Assembly: GCF_000686045.1 (NCBI RefSeq) | Contig: NZ_JMLV01000009.1 | Span: 62,001 to 126,000 of the forward strand | Source of the DNA: Fodinicurvata fenggangensis DSM 21160 | Lineage (GTDB): Bacteria; Pseudomonadota; Alphaproteobacteria; Kiloniellales; DSM-21159 | DNA length: 64,000 nt | Reading direction: 5' to 3' | Shown: in pieces, positions 26,050-35,242 of the stretch | How positions within the stretch are numbered: the stretch's first letter is position 1 | How the letters are laid out: the number at the start of each line of letters is the position of its first letter | Program-made: the position numbers and the translations under genes | The notes under the pieces: model-generated | The model's database searches: none | Seen by the model: only the letters and a program-made list of their open reading frames with translations | What the model was told of the DNA's origin: nothing

Positions 26050-26511
26050 ATGCGCTGTCCGTTTTGCAGTCATGAAGACACACAGGTAAAGGACTCCCGT
26101 CCGACGGAGGACAGTTCCGCAATCCGGCGGCGTCGTCTCTGCCCCAACTGTGGGGCCCGTTTCACCACCTTCGAGCGGGTCCAGCTGCGCGAGCTGACGG
26201 TCGTGAAGTCGGACGGCAAGCGCCAGCCCTTCGACCGGGACAAGCTGATGCGGTCCATGCAGATCGCCCTGCAGAAACGCCCTGTGGATGCCGAGCGGCT
26301 GGAGCGGGTCGTCAATGGGATCGTGCGGCGCCTTGAAAGCTCGGGTGAGAGCGAAATTCCCAGCAAGGTCGTGGGCGAAATGGTCATGGATGCCCTTGCT
26401 TCGCTGGACGGTGTGGCCTACGTGCGCTTTGCCTCGGTTTACAGGAATTTCCGCGAGGCCAGTGATTTCGGCGAATTCGTAGGCAAGATCGGTGGCGACG
26501 GCGACATCTGA
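26050..26511 (+). CDS. nrdR: Transcriptional repressor NrdR
   Basis: 153 residues. An N-terminal zinc ribbon (CPFC at 3-6, CPNC at 31-34) and an ATP-cone domain (about 46-136, [18 protein letters not shown]). NrdR senses nucleotides and represses ribonucleotide reductase genes by binding NrdR boxes. Its end overlaps the ribD start by 20 bp. No obvious pair of NrdR boxes was seen in the adjacent sequence. Confidence 0.96.
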   Translation: MRCPFCSHEDTQVKDSRPTEDSSAIRRRRLCPNCGARFTTFERVQLRELTVVKSDGKRQPFDRDKLMRSMQIALQKRPVDAERLERVVNGIVRRLESSGESEIPSKVVGEMVMDALASLDGVAYVRFASVYRNFREASDFGEFVGKIGGDGDI

Positions 26512-27607
26512 AGACAGGCTGTGGATGACGGCGGCCCTGGCGCTGGCACGGCGCGGGCTTGGGCGGGTTTCGCCCAATCCCGCGGTTGGCTGCGTCGTCG
26601 TGGCCGCGGGCCGGGCCATCGGGCGCGGCTGGACTCAGCCGGGCGGCCGGCCCCACGCCGAGACGGAAGCCCTGCGCCGGGCCGGGCCTGCGGCCCGCGG
26701 GGCGACCGCCTATATCAGTCTGGAGCCCTGTTCCCATCACGGAAAGACGCCGCCCTGTACCGACGCCCTGATCGAAAGCGGCATCAAGCGCTGTGTCATT
26801 TCCTGCGAAGACCCGGATCCGCGCGTGTCCGGGCGGGGAATTGCGGCCTTGCAGCAGGCCGGCATCGATGTGGAAGTAGGTCTTTGCGCTGATACGGCGC
26901 GCGAGCTGAACCGCGGCTTTTTCCTCAACAAGCTGACGGGACGCCCGCTGGTCAGTCTGAAACTGGCGACCTCTCTGGATGGGCGAATTGCGCTGGCTTC
27001 GGGCGAGAGCAAGTGGATCACGGGCGAGGCCGCCCGGGCTCGCGCCCATCTGCTGCGGGCCAGTCACGATGCCATCCTGGTCGGGGGCGGTACGGCGCTC
27101 GCCGACAATCCCCGGCTGGATGTGCGCCTGCCCGGACTGGATGCGCGTTCACCGGTTCGAGTGGTGATGGACCGGCGCTTGCAGTTGCCCGTTGAACATG
27201 ACCTTGTGGCCCAGGCGCGGATACGGCCGACATTGCTGTTCACCGCTAAGCAGCATGATGAAGCGGTTCTTGCGGGCTATCGCGAGTCCGGCGTCGAGGT
27301 GGTGGCCTGCGAGGGCGCCGATGACGACAGTCGCTTTCCGGAGGTTGTCCTGAAAGCGCTGGCGGAACGTGGCCTGACGCGTCTTCTTCTTGAAGGCGGT
27401 GCCGGAACGGCAACCTCCTTTCTGAGGGCCGGGCTGGTGGATCGGCTGGAATGGTTTCGCGCCCCCATGCTGATCGGTGCGGATGGCCTTCCGGGAACGG
27501 GAAGGCTGGAACTGGAAAGCCTGGTGCAGGCCCCCGTCTTTCGCCGCGAGGCCCTGGAACCTTTGGGTGAGGATCTGCTGGAGCGTTATCGGCGCGAGGC
27601 GGCCTGA
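26492..27607 (+). CDS. ribD: Bifunctional riboflavin deaminase/reductase RibD
   Basis: 371 residues from a GTG that overlaps nrdR by 20 bp. The N-terminal deaminase domain (1-145) has PHAETEAL near 50 and [17 protein letters not shown] near 76 (zinc ligands). The C-terminal reductase domain (about 148-365) begins [18 protein letters not shown]. It makes 5-amino-6-ribitylamino-uracil phosphate, the second and third steps of riboflavin synthesis. First gene of the ribD-ribE-ribBX-ribH run. Confidence 0.96.
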   Translation: MATATSEDRLWMTAALALARRGLGRVSPNPAVGCVVVAAGRAIGRGWTQPGGRPHAETEALRRAGPAARGATAYISLEPCSHHGKTPPCTDALIESGIKRCVISCEDPDPRVSGRGIAALQQAGIDVEVGLCADTARELNRGFFLNKLTGRPLVSLKLATSLDGRIALASGESKWITGEAARARAHLLRASHDAILVGGGTALADNPRLDVRLPGLDARSPVRVVMDRRLQLPVEHDLVAQARIRPTLLFTAKQHDEAVLAGYRESGVEVVACEGADDDSRFPEVVLKALAERGLTRLLLEGGAGTATSFLRAGLVDRLEWFRAPMLIGADGLPGTGRLELESLVQAPVFRREALEPLGEDLLERYRREAA

Positions 27608-27654
27608 CTCCCTGTGCTGGACGGCATTATACTTTAATCCATTGGACAGCCATC

Positions 27655-28245
27655 ATGTTTACGGGACTAGTGAGTGATCTGGGACAGTTGCGCGAAAGCA
27701 CCGGCGATGAAGACCGGCGCTTTCGCATTGCCACGTCCTATCCCCTGGACGAGGTGGCCATCGGTGCCTCCATCGCCTGCAACGGCTGTTGCCTGAGTGT
27801 CGTGGAGAAAGGGGCGGACTGGTTTGCCGTGGACGTGTCCGCCGAAACTCTGTCGAAGACGACTCTGGGCAGCTGGCAGCCGGGACAGCCGGTGAATCTG
27901 GAGCGGGCCCTGCGTCTCGGCGATGAACTGGGCGGCCATCTTGTCTCGGGCCATGTGGATGGCTTGGCGGAGATTCTGGAGATTCGGCCTGAGGGCGAAT
28001 CCTTGCGTTTTTCCTTCCGCGCACCGGAGAAATTGGCGCGCTATATCGCGCCCAAGGGCTCCATAACACTGGATGGTGTCTCCCTGACAGTGAATGAGGT
28101 GGAAGGCGCCGCGTTCGGCGTGAACATCATACCCCATACGGCACAGGTCACCACTTTCGGCCGCTACGAAGCCGGGGACCGGGTTAATCTGGAAATCGAC
28201 CTTCTGGCGCGCTACGTTGCCCGCCTCATGGCCCAGCAGGACTGA
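27655..28245 (+). CDS. ribE: Riboflavin synthase, alpha subunit
   Basis: 196 residues composed of two lumazine-binding barrels (about 1-95 and 96-190): MFTGLVSDLGQL at the start, CNGCCLSVVEK, GGHLVSGHVDGLAEI, then the second repeat with GSITLDGVSLTVNEVEG. It dismutates two 6,7-dimethyl-8-ribityllumazine molecules to riboflavin. It lies 47 bp after ribD, and ribBX starts 7 bp downstream. Confidence 0.96.
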   Translation: MFTGLVSDLGQLRESTGDEDRRFRIATSYPLDEVAIGASIACNGCCLSVVEKGADWFAVDVSAETLSKTTLGSWQPGQPVNLERALRLGDELGGHLVSGHVDGLAEILEIRPEGESLRFSFRAPEKLARYIAPKGSITLDGVSLTVNEVEGAAFGVNIIPHTAQVTTFGRYEAGDRVNLEIDLLARYVARLMAQQD

Positions 28246-28252
28246 AGAAAGC

Positions 28253-29398
28253 ATGTCGGAATCAAACGTCGAGCCCTGGCGCGTGACCTTTCGCGAACTG
28301 GTCTCGCCGATCGAGGAAATCATCGAGGAAGCGCGCAACGGGCGCATGTTCATCCTGGTGGATGACGAGGATCGCGAAAACGAGGGCGATCTGGTCATCC
28401 CAGCCCAGATGGCAGGACCCGAGGCCATTAATTTCATGGCCAAGTACGGGCGCGGCCTGATCTGCCTGACCATGACGCGCGAGCGGATCGAGTCCCTGGG
28501 CCTGCCGATGATGTCGCGCAAGAACGAGTCCCGGCACGAAACAGCTTTCACCGTCTCCATCGAGGCCAAGGAGGGCGTAACCACCGGAATATCGGCGCCG
28601 GACCGTGCGCGCACGATAGCCGTGGCCATTGATCCTTCCAGCACGGCCGAGGATATCGCCACGCCCGGCCATGTCTTTCCCTTGCTGGCCCGCGACGGCG
28701 GTGTACTGGAACGTACGGGGCATACGGAAGCGGCCGTGGACATTGCGCGGTTGGCCGGTCTCAATCCTTCGGGCGTGATCTGCGAGATCATGAACGATGA
28801 CGGTACCATGGCACGACGCGACGACCTGATCGCCTTTGCCCAGACCCATGGCCTGAAGCTTGCCACCATTGCCGACCTGATCGCCTACCGCCGCCGCAAC
28901 GACCGCCTTGTCGAGAAGGTCCTGACCCAGGACTTCGACAGCCGCCATGGCGGGCGCTTCCGCTTGTCAGTCTATCGCAACACCATCACCCAGGCCGAAC
29001 ATGTGGCGTTGGTGAAGGGAACGATTGACGATGGCGCGCCGGTCCCCGTGCGTGTCCATGCGCTCTCGGTCCTGGATGACGTCCTTTCCGACCGCGCGCA
29101 GGGGCGTGGCGGGGAATTGCAGGAAGCCATGGACATGGTTGGTCAGGAAGGCCGCGGCGTGGTTGTCCTGATCCGCGATCCCTCACCCATCTCAATCTCG
29201 GAGCGCCTGAAGCATCGTGGCGAGCAGGAAGGCGCGCCCAGCACGGAGTTGCGCGATTACGGCGAGGGGGCGCAGATCCTGCTGGATCTGGGCGTGCGAG
29301 AAATGGTGCTCCTGCACAACACGCGCCACACCATCGTGGGCCTGGAAGGCTATGGCTTGAAGGTTGTCGGCCAGAAAGCCGTGCGCCCGGCGCAATAG
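28253..29398 (+). CDS. ribBX: RibBX: 3,4-dihydroxy-2-butanone-4-phosphate synthase with a degenerate RibA-like domain
   Basis: 381 residues from the ATG at 28253 (GAAGAAAG upstream). The RibB domain (about 1-205) is intact: DDEDRENEGDL at 37-47, TGISAPDRARTI and RTGHTEAAVDIA. The RibA-like domain (about 210-370) keeps the fold but has lost the zinc cysteines: where GTP cyclohydrolase II has CxTGD and RCDCG, this protein has SVLDD and RAQGR. This matches the RibBX variant described from Proteobacteria, which has DHBP synthase but not cyclohydrolase activity. Confidence 0.9.
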   Translation: MSESNVEPWRVTFRELVSPIEEIIEEARNGRMFILVDDEDRENEGDLVIPAQMAGPEAINFMAKYGRGLICLTMTRERIESLGLPMMSRKNESRHETAFTVSIEAKEGVTTGISAPDRARTIAVAIDPSSTAEDIATPGHVFPLLARDGGVLERTGHTEAAVDIARLAGLNPSGVICEIMNDDGTMARRDDLIAFAQTHGLKLATIADLIAYRRRNDRLVEKVLTQDFDSRHGGRFRLSVYRNTITQAEHVALVKGTIDDGAPVPVRVHALSVLDDVLSDRAQGRGGELQEAMDMVGQEGRGVVVLIRDPSPISISERLKHRGEQEGAPSTELRDYGEGAQILLDLGVREMVLLHNTRHTIVGLEGYGLKVVGQKAVRPAQ

Positions 29399-29497
29399 GG
29401 GCTTGCCTCAAGGGCGTGTATCCCCGATAGCGAGAGCTGGTGAATGCCGGGATCCCGAAGGGATCACGCCTGACAGAAAACGAAAAATGGATCGTTC

Positions 29498-29959
29498 ATG
29501 AGTGACTCCCCACGCATCCTCGTCGTAGAGGCACGTTTTTACGAAGATATTGCCGATGAACTCTATTCCGGTGCGCAGGAGGCCCTGGAGGCCGCTGGCG
29601 CCGAGGTCGAGCGGATGACGGTTCCCGGCGCCTTCGAGATTCCCTCGGCCATCGCCATGGCTGTCGAGGCGGGCCGGCGGGACGCCACACGCATCTATGA
29701 CGGCTATGTGGCACTGGGATGCGTGATCCGTGGAGAGACCAGCCATTACGACTATGTCTGCGAGGAAAGTGCAGGCGGACTGCGCGACTTGGGTTGCCGG
29801 CTGTGTGTACCGCTCGGCTATGGCATACTGACGGTAGAGACTGCGGAACAGGCCTGGGCGCGGGCCGATCGCAAGCGCAAGAACAAGGGGGCCGATGCGG
29901 CCCAGGCCTGCCTGCGCATGATCGAGATTTCGCGCAGTTTTGGCCTGACGGTACGATGA
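29498..29959 (+). CDS. ribH: 6,7-dimethyl-8-ribityllumazine synthase
   Basis: 153 residues, 99 bp after ribBX. Substrate-site motifs: VPGAFEIPSAIAMA near 42, GYVALGCVIRGETSHYDYVC near 69 (catalytic His), and GILTVETAEQAWARA near 110. It condenses the RibD-derived pyrimidine with dihydroxybutanone phosphate to give lumazine for RibE. Its stop overlaps the nusB start by 4 bp (29956-29959). Confidence 0.95.
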   Translation: MSDSPRILVVEARFYEDIADELYSGAQEALEAAGAEVERMTVPGAFEIPSAIAMAVEAGRRDATRIYDGYVALGCVIRGETSHYDYVCEESAGGLRDLGCRLCVPLGYGILTVETAEQAWARADRKRKNKGADAAQACLRMIEISRSFGLTVR

Positions 29960-30501
29960 GCGACAGATTTTCAGGAAAGAGTGAAAACAACGTGAGCGAC
30001 CCAGAAACCGAAGGAGACGACAGCCGCAAACCGCAAGTGTACAAAAGTGTGCGCAAGCGTCGTGCCGCGCGTCTGGCGGCTGTCCAGGCGCTCTACCAGA
30101 TAGAGATGAACAAGGCTTCGCCGGAAGCGGTGATCTTGGAGTTCCTGAAGTACCGCACGGACGAGGAGATCGAGGGTTATTCCCTGGGCGAAGTGGACCA
30201 GCAGCTCTTCACGGAACTGGTGCGTGGCGTGCTTCGCGAGGCCAGCGACCTGGACGACATGCTTGCGGCCGTCATCTCGGAAGGATGGCAGGTGGAAAGG
30301 CTGGAGTTCCTGTTGCGTCTGATCCTGAGGGCGGGAACCTTCGAAATCGGACACAGGACGGACTTCCCGGCCAAGGCGGCAATCAACGAGTATGTCGATC
30401 TGGCCCATGACTTCTTCAACGACCGGGAGCCCTCCATGGTCAATGGCATGCTGGACCAGATTGCCCGCAGCCTGAGACCCGAGGAGTTCGAGGCCGGCTG
30501 A
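29956..30501 (+). CDS. nusB: Transcription antitermination factor NusB
   Basis: 181 residues from the ATG at 29956 that overlaps ribH (ATGA). The all-helical NusB core begins near residue 34 (RKRRAARLAAVQALYQIEMN) and ends with KAAINEYVDLAHDFF and EPSMVNGMLDQIARSL. The first 30 residues are polar and may be dispensable; a GTG at 29992 is an alternative start. NusB binds boxA RNA with NusE/S10 in rRNA antitermination. The ribH-nusB-thiL order is a common bacterial arrangement. Confidence 0.95.
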   Translation: MSDRFSGKSENNVSDPETEGDDSRKPQVYKSVRKRRAARLAAVQALYQIEMNKASPEAVILEFLKYRTDEEIEGYSLGEVDQQLFTELVRGVLREASDLDDMLAAVISEGWQVERLEFLLRLILRAGTFEIGHRTDFPAKAAINEYVDLAHDFFNDREPSMVNGMLDQIARSLRPEEFEAG

Positions 30502-30532
30502 CCCACCGCGCAGGTTACGAAAGGGCGGGGCC

Positions 30533-31519
30533 ATGGTTGCGGAATTCGACCTGATCGCACGTTACTTCGCGCCCTTGGCAGAAGGCGAGCCGGGCGCCTT
30601 CGGACTGCAGAACGATGCGGCTGTGCTGGATGTTGCCAGCGGCCACAGTCTGGTGACGACCCTGGACAGCATGGTGGCGGGTGTTCACTACCTGCCGGAT
30701 GATCCGCCCGACCAGGTGGCGAAGAAGCTGCTGCGCGTCAATCTTTCGGACCTGGCGGCCATGGGCGCGCGCCCGCGCGGCTACCTGCTCTCGCTGGCCC
30801 TGACGGGCGCGGAGGACGAAGACTGGCTTGCGGCATTTGCCAGGGGCCTGGAGCAGGACCAGCAGAAATACGGCGTGATCCTGCTGGGCGGAGATACCCT
30901 GCGCACGCCCGGGCCGCAGACGTTGAGCCTGACGGCGCTGGGCGAGGTCTCCAGGGGACAGGCCTTGCAACGAACCACGGCACGCAGCGGTGATGACATC
31001 TATCTGACCGGCACGCTGGGTCAGGCCGCCCTGGGGCTGTTCGTACGGCTGGGTCAGGCGGCCGAGAAACTGCCGGGCCTGGGCGATGAACAGCTGGCCA
31101 GGTTGGAGGCGGCCTATCGCCTTCCCGACCCGCCCGTGGCCCTGGGCGCACAGTTGCCGGGCCTGGTCTCCGCCTGCCTGGATGTCTCGGATGGCCTCCT
31201 GGCGGACCTGGGCCATATTGCGGAGGGGTCCGCACTGGGCGCCGAGGTCGAGCAAGCGCTGCTTCCCCTGTCGGAGGAGGTGAAACAGCTCCTGCAGCAG
31301 GCACCGGAGCGTTTGCAGGATGTTGTCGGTGGCGGGGACGATTATCAGCTGCTCTTCACCAGCGATCCGGGGCAGTGTTCGGCGCTGGAGGCGCTGTCCG
31401 CATCCAGCGGTGTTGCAATGACACGGATTGGCCGCATGACGGAGGGCGAAGCTGTGCGGTTGCTGGACAGCCAGGGCCGGGAAACCGCCGTGGCCCACGC
31501 CGGCTGGACTCATTTCTGA
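30533..31519 (+). CDS. thiL: Thiamine-monophosphate kinase
   Basis: 328 residues, 31 bp after nusB. PurM-like fold: GLQNDAAVLDVASGH near 24, TLDSMVAGVHY near 43, VNLSDLAAMGARPRG near 71, LGGDTLRTPG near 120, and CLDVSDGLLADLGHI near 216 followed by GGGDDYQLLF. It phosphorylates thiamine monophosphate to the active diphosphate. The 3' end overlaps the convergent YcjF-like gene by 10 bp. Confidence 0.95.
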   Translation: MVAEFDLIARYFAPLAEGEPGAFGLQNDAAVLDVASGHSLVTTLDSMVAGVHYLPDDPPDQVAKKLLRVNLSDLAAMGARPRGYLLSLALTGAEDEDWLAAFARGLEQDQQKYGVILLGGDTLRTPGPQTLSLTALGEVSRGQALQRTTARSGDDIYLTGTLGQAALGLFVRLGQAAEKLPGLGDEQLARLEAAYRLPDPPVALGAQLPGLVSACLDVSDGLLADLGHIAEGSALGAEVEQALLPLSEEVKQLLQQAPERLQDVVGGGDDYQLLFTSDPGQCSALEALSASSGVAMTRIGRMTEGEAVRLLDSQGRETAVAHAGWTHF

Positions 31520-32568
31520 CGCCTGGCTCTGCCCTCCGAACTCCCGTTCTCGGAGTATGAATCGCTGTCATGGCTTCGGCCTGGATAGAGCGCCTGCATC
31601 ACCAGGCGCCGGGCCGAGGGGCGCCCGGACTGCCAGTCCATCGGGCGGCAGGCCTCGACGGCGGCCAGTCCCAGACGTGCGGTGAAGAGGCCGTTCACCA
31701 GGGCCGCGCCCGCCTTGCCCGACAGGCGGGCCGTGATACTGGCGCCCACCAGATCGCCCAGGGTTTCGTCCGCCGCTTCAAGTGTTCCGGCGGCGATCAC
31801 GTCCAGGAAGGCGATTCGCAGCAGGCGCAGGCTGGCCAGTCCCCCGGGGCGTCCTCCATAGAGCCGGGCAAGGCGGGCCACCATGCGCAGGTCGATGACG
31901 GCGGTTGCCAGCATGTCGAAGATGGCGAAGGGACTCAGCACATTGATGAAGCCGCTGCGTCGGGTGGCGGAGGTAATGATGGCGGTGGCACGCTGGTCCA
32001 ACTGGCCCAGGACATCACGCTCGAAGGCTTCCAGTTTTTCCCGGTCGTCCGTCAGGTCACTCTCCCGCTCACGCCAGGACGCCACGGCCCATTCGCTGAC
32101 CGGCCGTTTTCCATAAAGCTGCAGAAGGGACTCCAGCAGGCTGCGCGCTTCCGCTGCATCCTCGCGGGCCGTGTGGCTGCGGGCCTGCAGGTGAGTCAGG
32201 CGCTTGAGCCGGAGCAGGGCGCCGAGTTCGCGCAGCCCCAGTAACAGGGCCCCCAGCAGCAACAGGCCGCAGGCCCCCAGCAGGGCCCAGTGGTACCAGG
32301 ATTCGCTTCCCAGGATGGCGGTAACGAGGCTGTCCAGGGCCATGCCGAAGCCCGTGGCCGCCAGCAGCCCAAGGCCGGCGAGGAACAAACGTCCAGCCAG
32401 GGACCGGCGCCCCAGGGGATAGCTGAAGCTTTCCGCCATGCCCTCGCCTTCCGGCGCAGACTGCATGTCGGTCAGGTCGCGGGTGTCCGGGTGTCTCTCC
32501 GGCTCAGGAATGCCGGATGGTGCCGTCTCGCTCAGGGGGCGTGTTTCCGGTCTGCGGGACTCGCTCAT
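31510..32568 (-). CDS. ycjF: YcjF-like inner-membrane protein (DUF697 group)
   Basis: 352 residues from the ATG at 32568, which overlaps the upstream ycjX stop by ATGA. A polar, Pro/Glu-rich N-terminus of about 45 residues precedes two hydrophobic segments (about 54-75 LFLAGLGLLAATGFGMAL and 85-108 WALLGACGLLLLGALLLGL), a charged helical region, then FINVLSPFAIFDMLATAVIDL and a Gly/Ala-rich terminal part. It forms a conserved stress-linked pair with the YcjX P-loop protein. Exact role unknown. Confidence 0.85.
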   Translation of the reverse strand: MSESRRPETRPLSETAPSGIPEPERHPDTRDLTDMQSAPEGEGMAESFSYPLGRRSLAGRLFLAGLGLLAATGFGMALDSLVTAILGSESWYHWALLGACGLLLLGALLLGLRELGALLRLKRLTHLQARSHTAREDAAEARSLLESLLQLYGKRPVSEWAVASWRERESDLTDDREKLEAFERDVLGQLDQRATAIITSATRRSGFINVLSPFAIFDMLATAVIDLRMVARLARLYGGRPGGLASLRLLRIAFLDVIAAGTLEAADETLGDLVGASITARLSGKAGAALVNGLFTARLGLAAVEACRPMDWQSGRPSARRLVMQALYPGRSHDSDSYSENGSSEGRARRQK

Positions 32569-33968
32569 GCCAGGCGGTCCCCGATCAGGTATTGCAGGGC
32601 CCGGTCCAGACGGATGTGGGGCCAAGCCTGAGCGCTAGAGAGCCCGACCGGAGGCTGGAAGGCGAGGATCTCGAAGGCGTCTGAGGGAATACCTTCAAGC
32701 GAAAGCTGACCCGGATAGTGGGCGACCTCCTGCTGCCCGCCCAGGGGAATGCCGGCTACATAGCGCCGGTTCGGGCGTTCGGGTTGCGTGACTTCGCGTG
32801 TCGCACGCAGGGCGGCAAGCGTCATGGTCTCGGTCTCGGCCCCCCGAAAGCGTGTCTGCCTCAGGCTGCCCGCCAGGCTGCGGGCAAGCAGGCCCTCCAG
32901 TATCTCGTGCTGGTCGCCCGGCAGGTGGTCTGCCTTGCTGCAGGCGAAAAGCACGCGGTCGACCCCGGCACGCAGCCTGCGCGGCAACCAGCTGCGGCCG
33001 ATGCGCAAGGCTTCCTGCAGGCTCTGCATCTCGTGGTCCAGGGCCTTCAGGCCCTCGCTGCCACGGGACAGGTGGGCCAGCAGGTCGACCAGAACGAGCT
33101 GGCGGTCCAGGCGCATGAAGTGCCGACGGTGAAAGGGGCGCACGATGCCGTCGCGATAGCTTGCGAAGCGTTGCTCCATCAGTTCGCGCAGGCTGTGATC
33201 CTGGTTCCGTGCACGCCGGCGCCAGGCGGTATCGTGATTGGCTGGTGGCAGGGGTGCGAAGGTCAGGACCGGAGCGCCCTCAAGTTCCCCAGGCAGGAGG
33301 AAACGGCCCGGGTGCAGCAGCAGAGCCCGGGATTCCTGTTCCTGGCGCTGGCGAAGGTAGGACCGGAAGGCCTCGGCCGCCTGCATTGCCTTCTGCTCGG
33401 CCTCCGGGTCCGGGCGGTCGGGATCAAGATCGGCCAGGATTTGCCGGAATTCCCGCGCCGCGGCTTCGTGTCGGGGCTGCTGCATCTCCTCGAGCACAGC
33501 GCTGGACCAGCTGGCATGATCGTGGCCCAGCAGGGCCAGGTCCATCAGCCACTCTCCGGGATAGTCAAAGAGATCCAGGTGCAGGACGCCATCGCTCAGG
33601 CGCCCCTGGAGTCCCGTCGGGCGGTAGCGGATCGACAGGCGCAACTCGGACTGCCGACGTGTGCCCGGAGGCCAGTTCGTGGCCTGAGTCAGTTGGGCCA
33701 GGTTGTCCTCGAAGGGAAAGCGCGGCAGGTGCTGGTTGGGCTGCGGACGCAGCACGGCAGCGTGATAGCGTCCTTCCTGAACGGCCGTCAGGCCCTGGAG
33801 ACGCTCCGGATGCAGCAGCGCCTGGACCAGGGCGGTCAGAAGGACTGTCTTGCCCGAGGACGAGAGGCCCGTGATGCCCAGGCGCAGGCGCCGTTCCAGC
33901 AAGCCGCGGCCCGCATCCGTGACGGTATCGATCCAGTCATGCACCACGTTCGTGTTCAGTCCTGTCAC
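32565..33968 (-). CDS. ycjX: YcjX-family P-loop ATPase/GTPase
   Basis: 467 residues from a GTG at 33968 (GAAGGGCAA upstream); an ORF extension to 34070 lacks family sequence. The family block RLRLGITGLSSSGKTVLLTAL holds the P-loop GLSSSGKT near 28-35. Others are DLFDYPGEWLMDL near 150 (Walker B region), HFMRLDRQLVLVDLLAHLS near 285 and RVLFACSKADHLP near 335, the base-specificity segment. Its partner YcjF is translationally coupled downstream. The pair is linked to envelope or heat stress in enterobacteria; its biochemical role is not established. Confidence 0.9.
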   Translation of the reverse strand: MTGLNTNVVHDWIDTVTDAGRGLLERRLRLGITGLSSSGKTVLLTALVQALLHPERLQGLTAVQEGRYHAAVLRPQPNQHLPRFPFEDNLAQLTQATNWPPGTRRQSELRLSIRYRPTGLQGRLSDGVLHLDLFDYPGEWLMDLALLGHDHASWSSAVLEEMQQPRHEAAAREFRQILADLDPDRPDPEAEQKAMQAAEAFRSYLRQRQEQESRALLLHPGRFLLPGELEGAPVLTFAPLPPANHDTAWRRRARNQDHSLRELMEQRFASYRDGIVRPFHRRHFMRLDRQLVLVDLLAHLSRGSEGLKALDHEMQSLQEALRIGRSWLPRRLRAGVDRVLFACSKADHLPGDQHEILEGLLARSLAGSLRQTRFRGAETETMTLAALRATREVTQPERPNRRYVAGIPLGGQQEVAHYPGQLSLEGIPSDAFEILAFQPPVGLSSAQAWPHIRLDRALQYLIGDRLA

Positions 33969-34066
33969 TTGCCCTTCGGGATGGCACGGCGCAAGGGGGG
34001 TGTGGAGATTTGGACAAGCTTGAAGAAAGCCGCATGCAACTTCAAGCGCTGGGCGATGGGGGTGCT

Positions 34067-35126
34067 TCAATCCCGGGAGTGGGCATGTGGGCTGAAGACG
34101 CGGCGGAGCAGTTGTCCCACCTCGGCGTTCGACTGGGCGCGAACGGAATCGTCACGTCCCATCAGGTAGCCTTTGCTGTCGCTGCAGAGCCCCAGAATGG
34201 CCTTGCGCATGAAGGGACTGTCCATGGCCAGTCCGAGGAAGCCTTCACGGGCATTGCCTTCCTCGTCCACGCGGAATTCACAGGGCGCCAGATTGCGGCC
34301 GATGCGCCGTGGTCCGGGACGGGAGCCATCCCACTGATGGTAGGCGCCCTCGTACACCACGACTTCGCTCGGAGCGCCCCCTTCTTCCAGGTCCCGGGCA
34401 ATTTCGCGACACCGCTGTGGGTCGGTGATCTCGTCCTCGGCGCCCAGCAGCATCAGGACCGGCGCGCCAGTGGCTTCCTTGCGGTCGAAGCGCGCAATGC
34501 AGGGGCCGTAGAAGGCCACATGGGCGGCAAAGCGTTGCCCTTCGGGCGCCAGCGTTTCCGCCACCTGCTCATAGGCGGCAAAGACTGCCGCCATGCCGCC
34601 GTAGGAAAAACCCATCAGTGCCACTTTGCGTCCATCCACCTCGGGCCGGTCCTCGAGGTGCTTCAAGGTGGCATAGGCATCGGCCAGCATCATGGACTCC
34701 GTGATGTTAAGAAGCCTGTCGATGAATCCGGTGGCCATATCGCGCCGGGGCGCGAAGACATCCACGACGGCGGCCGCGATTCCCATATCGGCAAACTGCT
34801 GCGCGTAGAGGCGTTCACGCGAACCGATGACTCCGGCTGCGCCGTGCAGAAGGACCACGGCCGGCACGGGCGTGTCGGCCGAAGCTTCGTCCGGAAGGTA
34901 AAGGTCAACCGTGATCTCGGTTTCAGGGTCGGCTTCCGGGCCCCTGCCCACATCCGACAGCATGAAGGGACTGCTGGAGGACAGAGTCACCTCTTCGTAG
35001 CTGGTATCGACGCCATCATTCCGGCCAGCTCTGTTCCAGCTGCTCGAAATGCATGGCTGAGGCAACGGCCGGAAGCAGTAGGCCGGTCAGTACAGCCGGA
35101 AGCACATGCCACAAACATCGCCTCAT
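34067..35126 (-). pseudogene. Secreted dienelactone hydrolase-family protein, apparent frameshift near the N-terminus
   Basis: The main frame (34067-35065, nominal TTG start) encodes an alpha/beta hydrolase: VVLLHGAAGV near 70, GFSYGGMAAVFAA (nucleophile Ser; family usually has Cys or Ser), GAEDEITDP and a late VVYEGAYHQWD His. Upstream in another frame, an ATG at 35126 starts a perfect signal peptide (MRRCLWHVLPAVLTGLLLPA, then VASA cleavage site) and MHFEQLEQSWPE, ending at TGA 35016-35018. The two parts join if one base is adjusted near 35016-35024. The gene is therefore either broken, or intact with a base-calling error. Confidence 0.75.
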
Positions 35127-35242
35127 CGTGTATTCTGTTCCTTGTCACACAAGTTTTGTCTGGGTCATGCCAGTTGTCAGGAACAGAGTTAAGCCGGATT
35201 CTGGTCGTGTCATGGCATAGGGCCGAGAAAAGTTCTCCTGTA

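Noticed and set aside
29451-29465. GATCCC-gaa-GGGATC hairpin between ribBX and ribH, considered as part of an FMN riboswitch
   Set aside because: The conserved FMN-riboswitch core (AGGGCG, GCCGGC-type elements) is missing; only a short hairpin remains.
35135-35186. CTGTTCC and GGAACAG repeats, considered as a LexA (SOS) box
   Set aside because: They are 38 bp apart and inverted; the alphaproteobacterial LexA site is a GTTC-N7-GTTC direct repeat.
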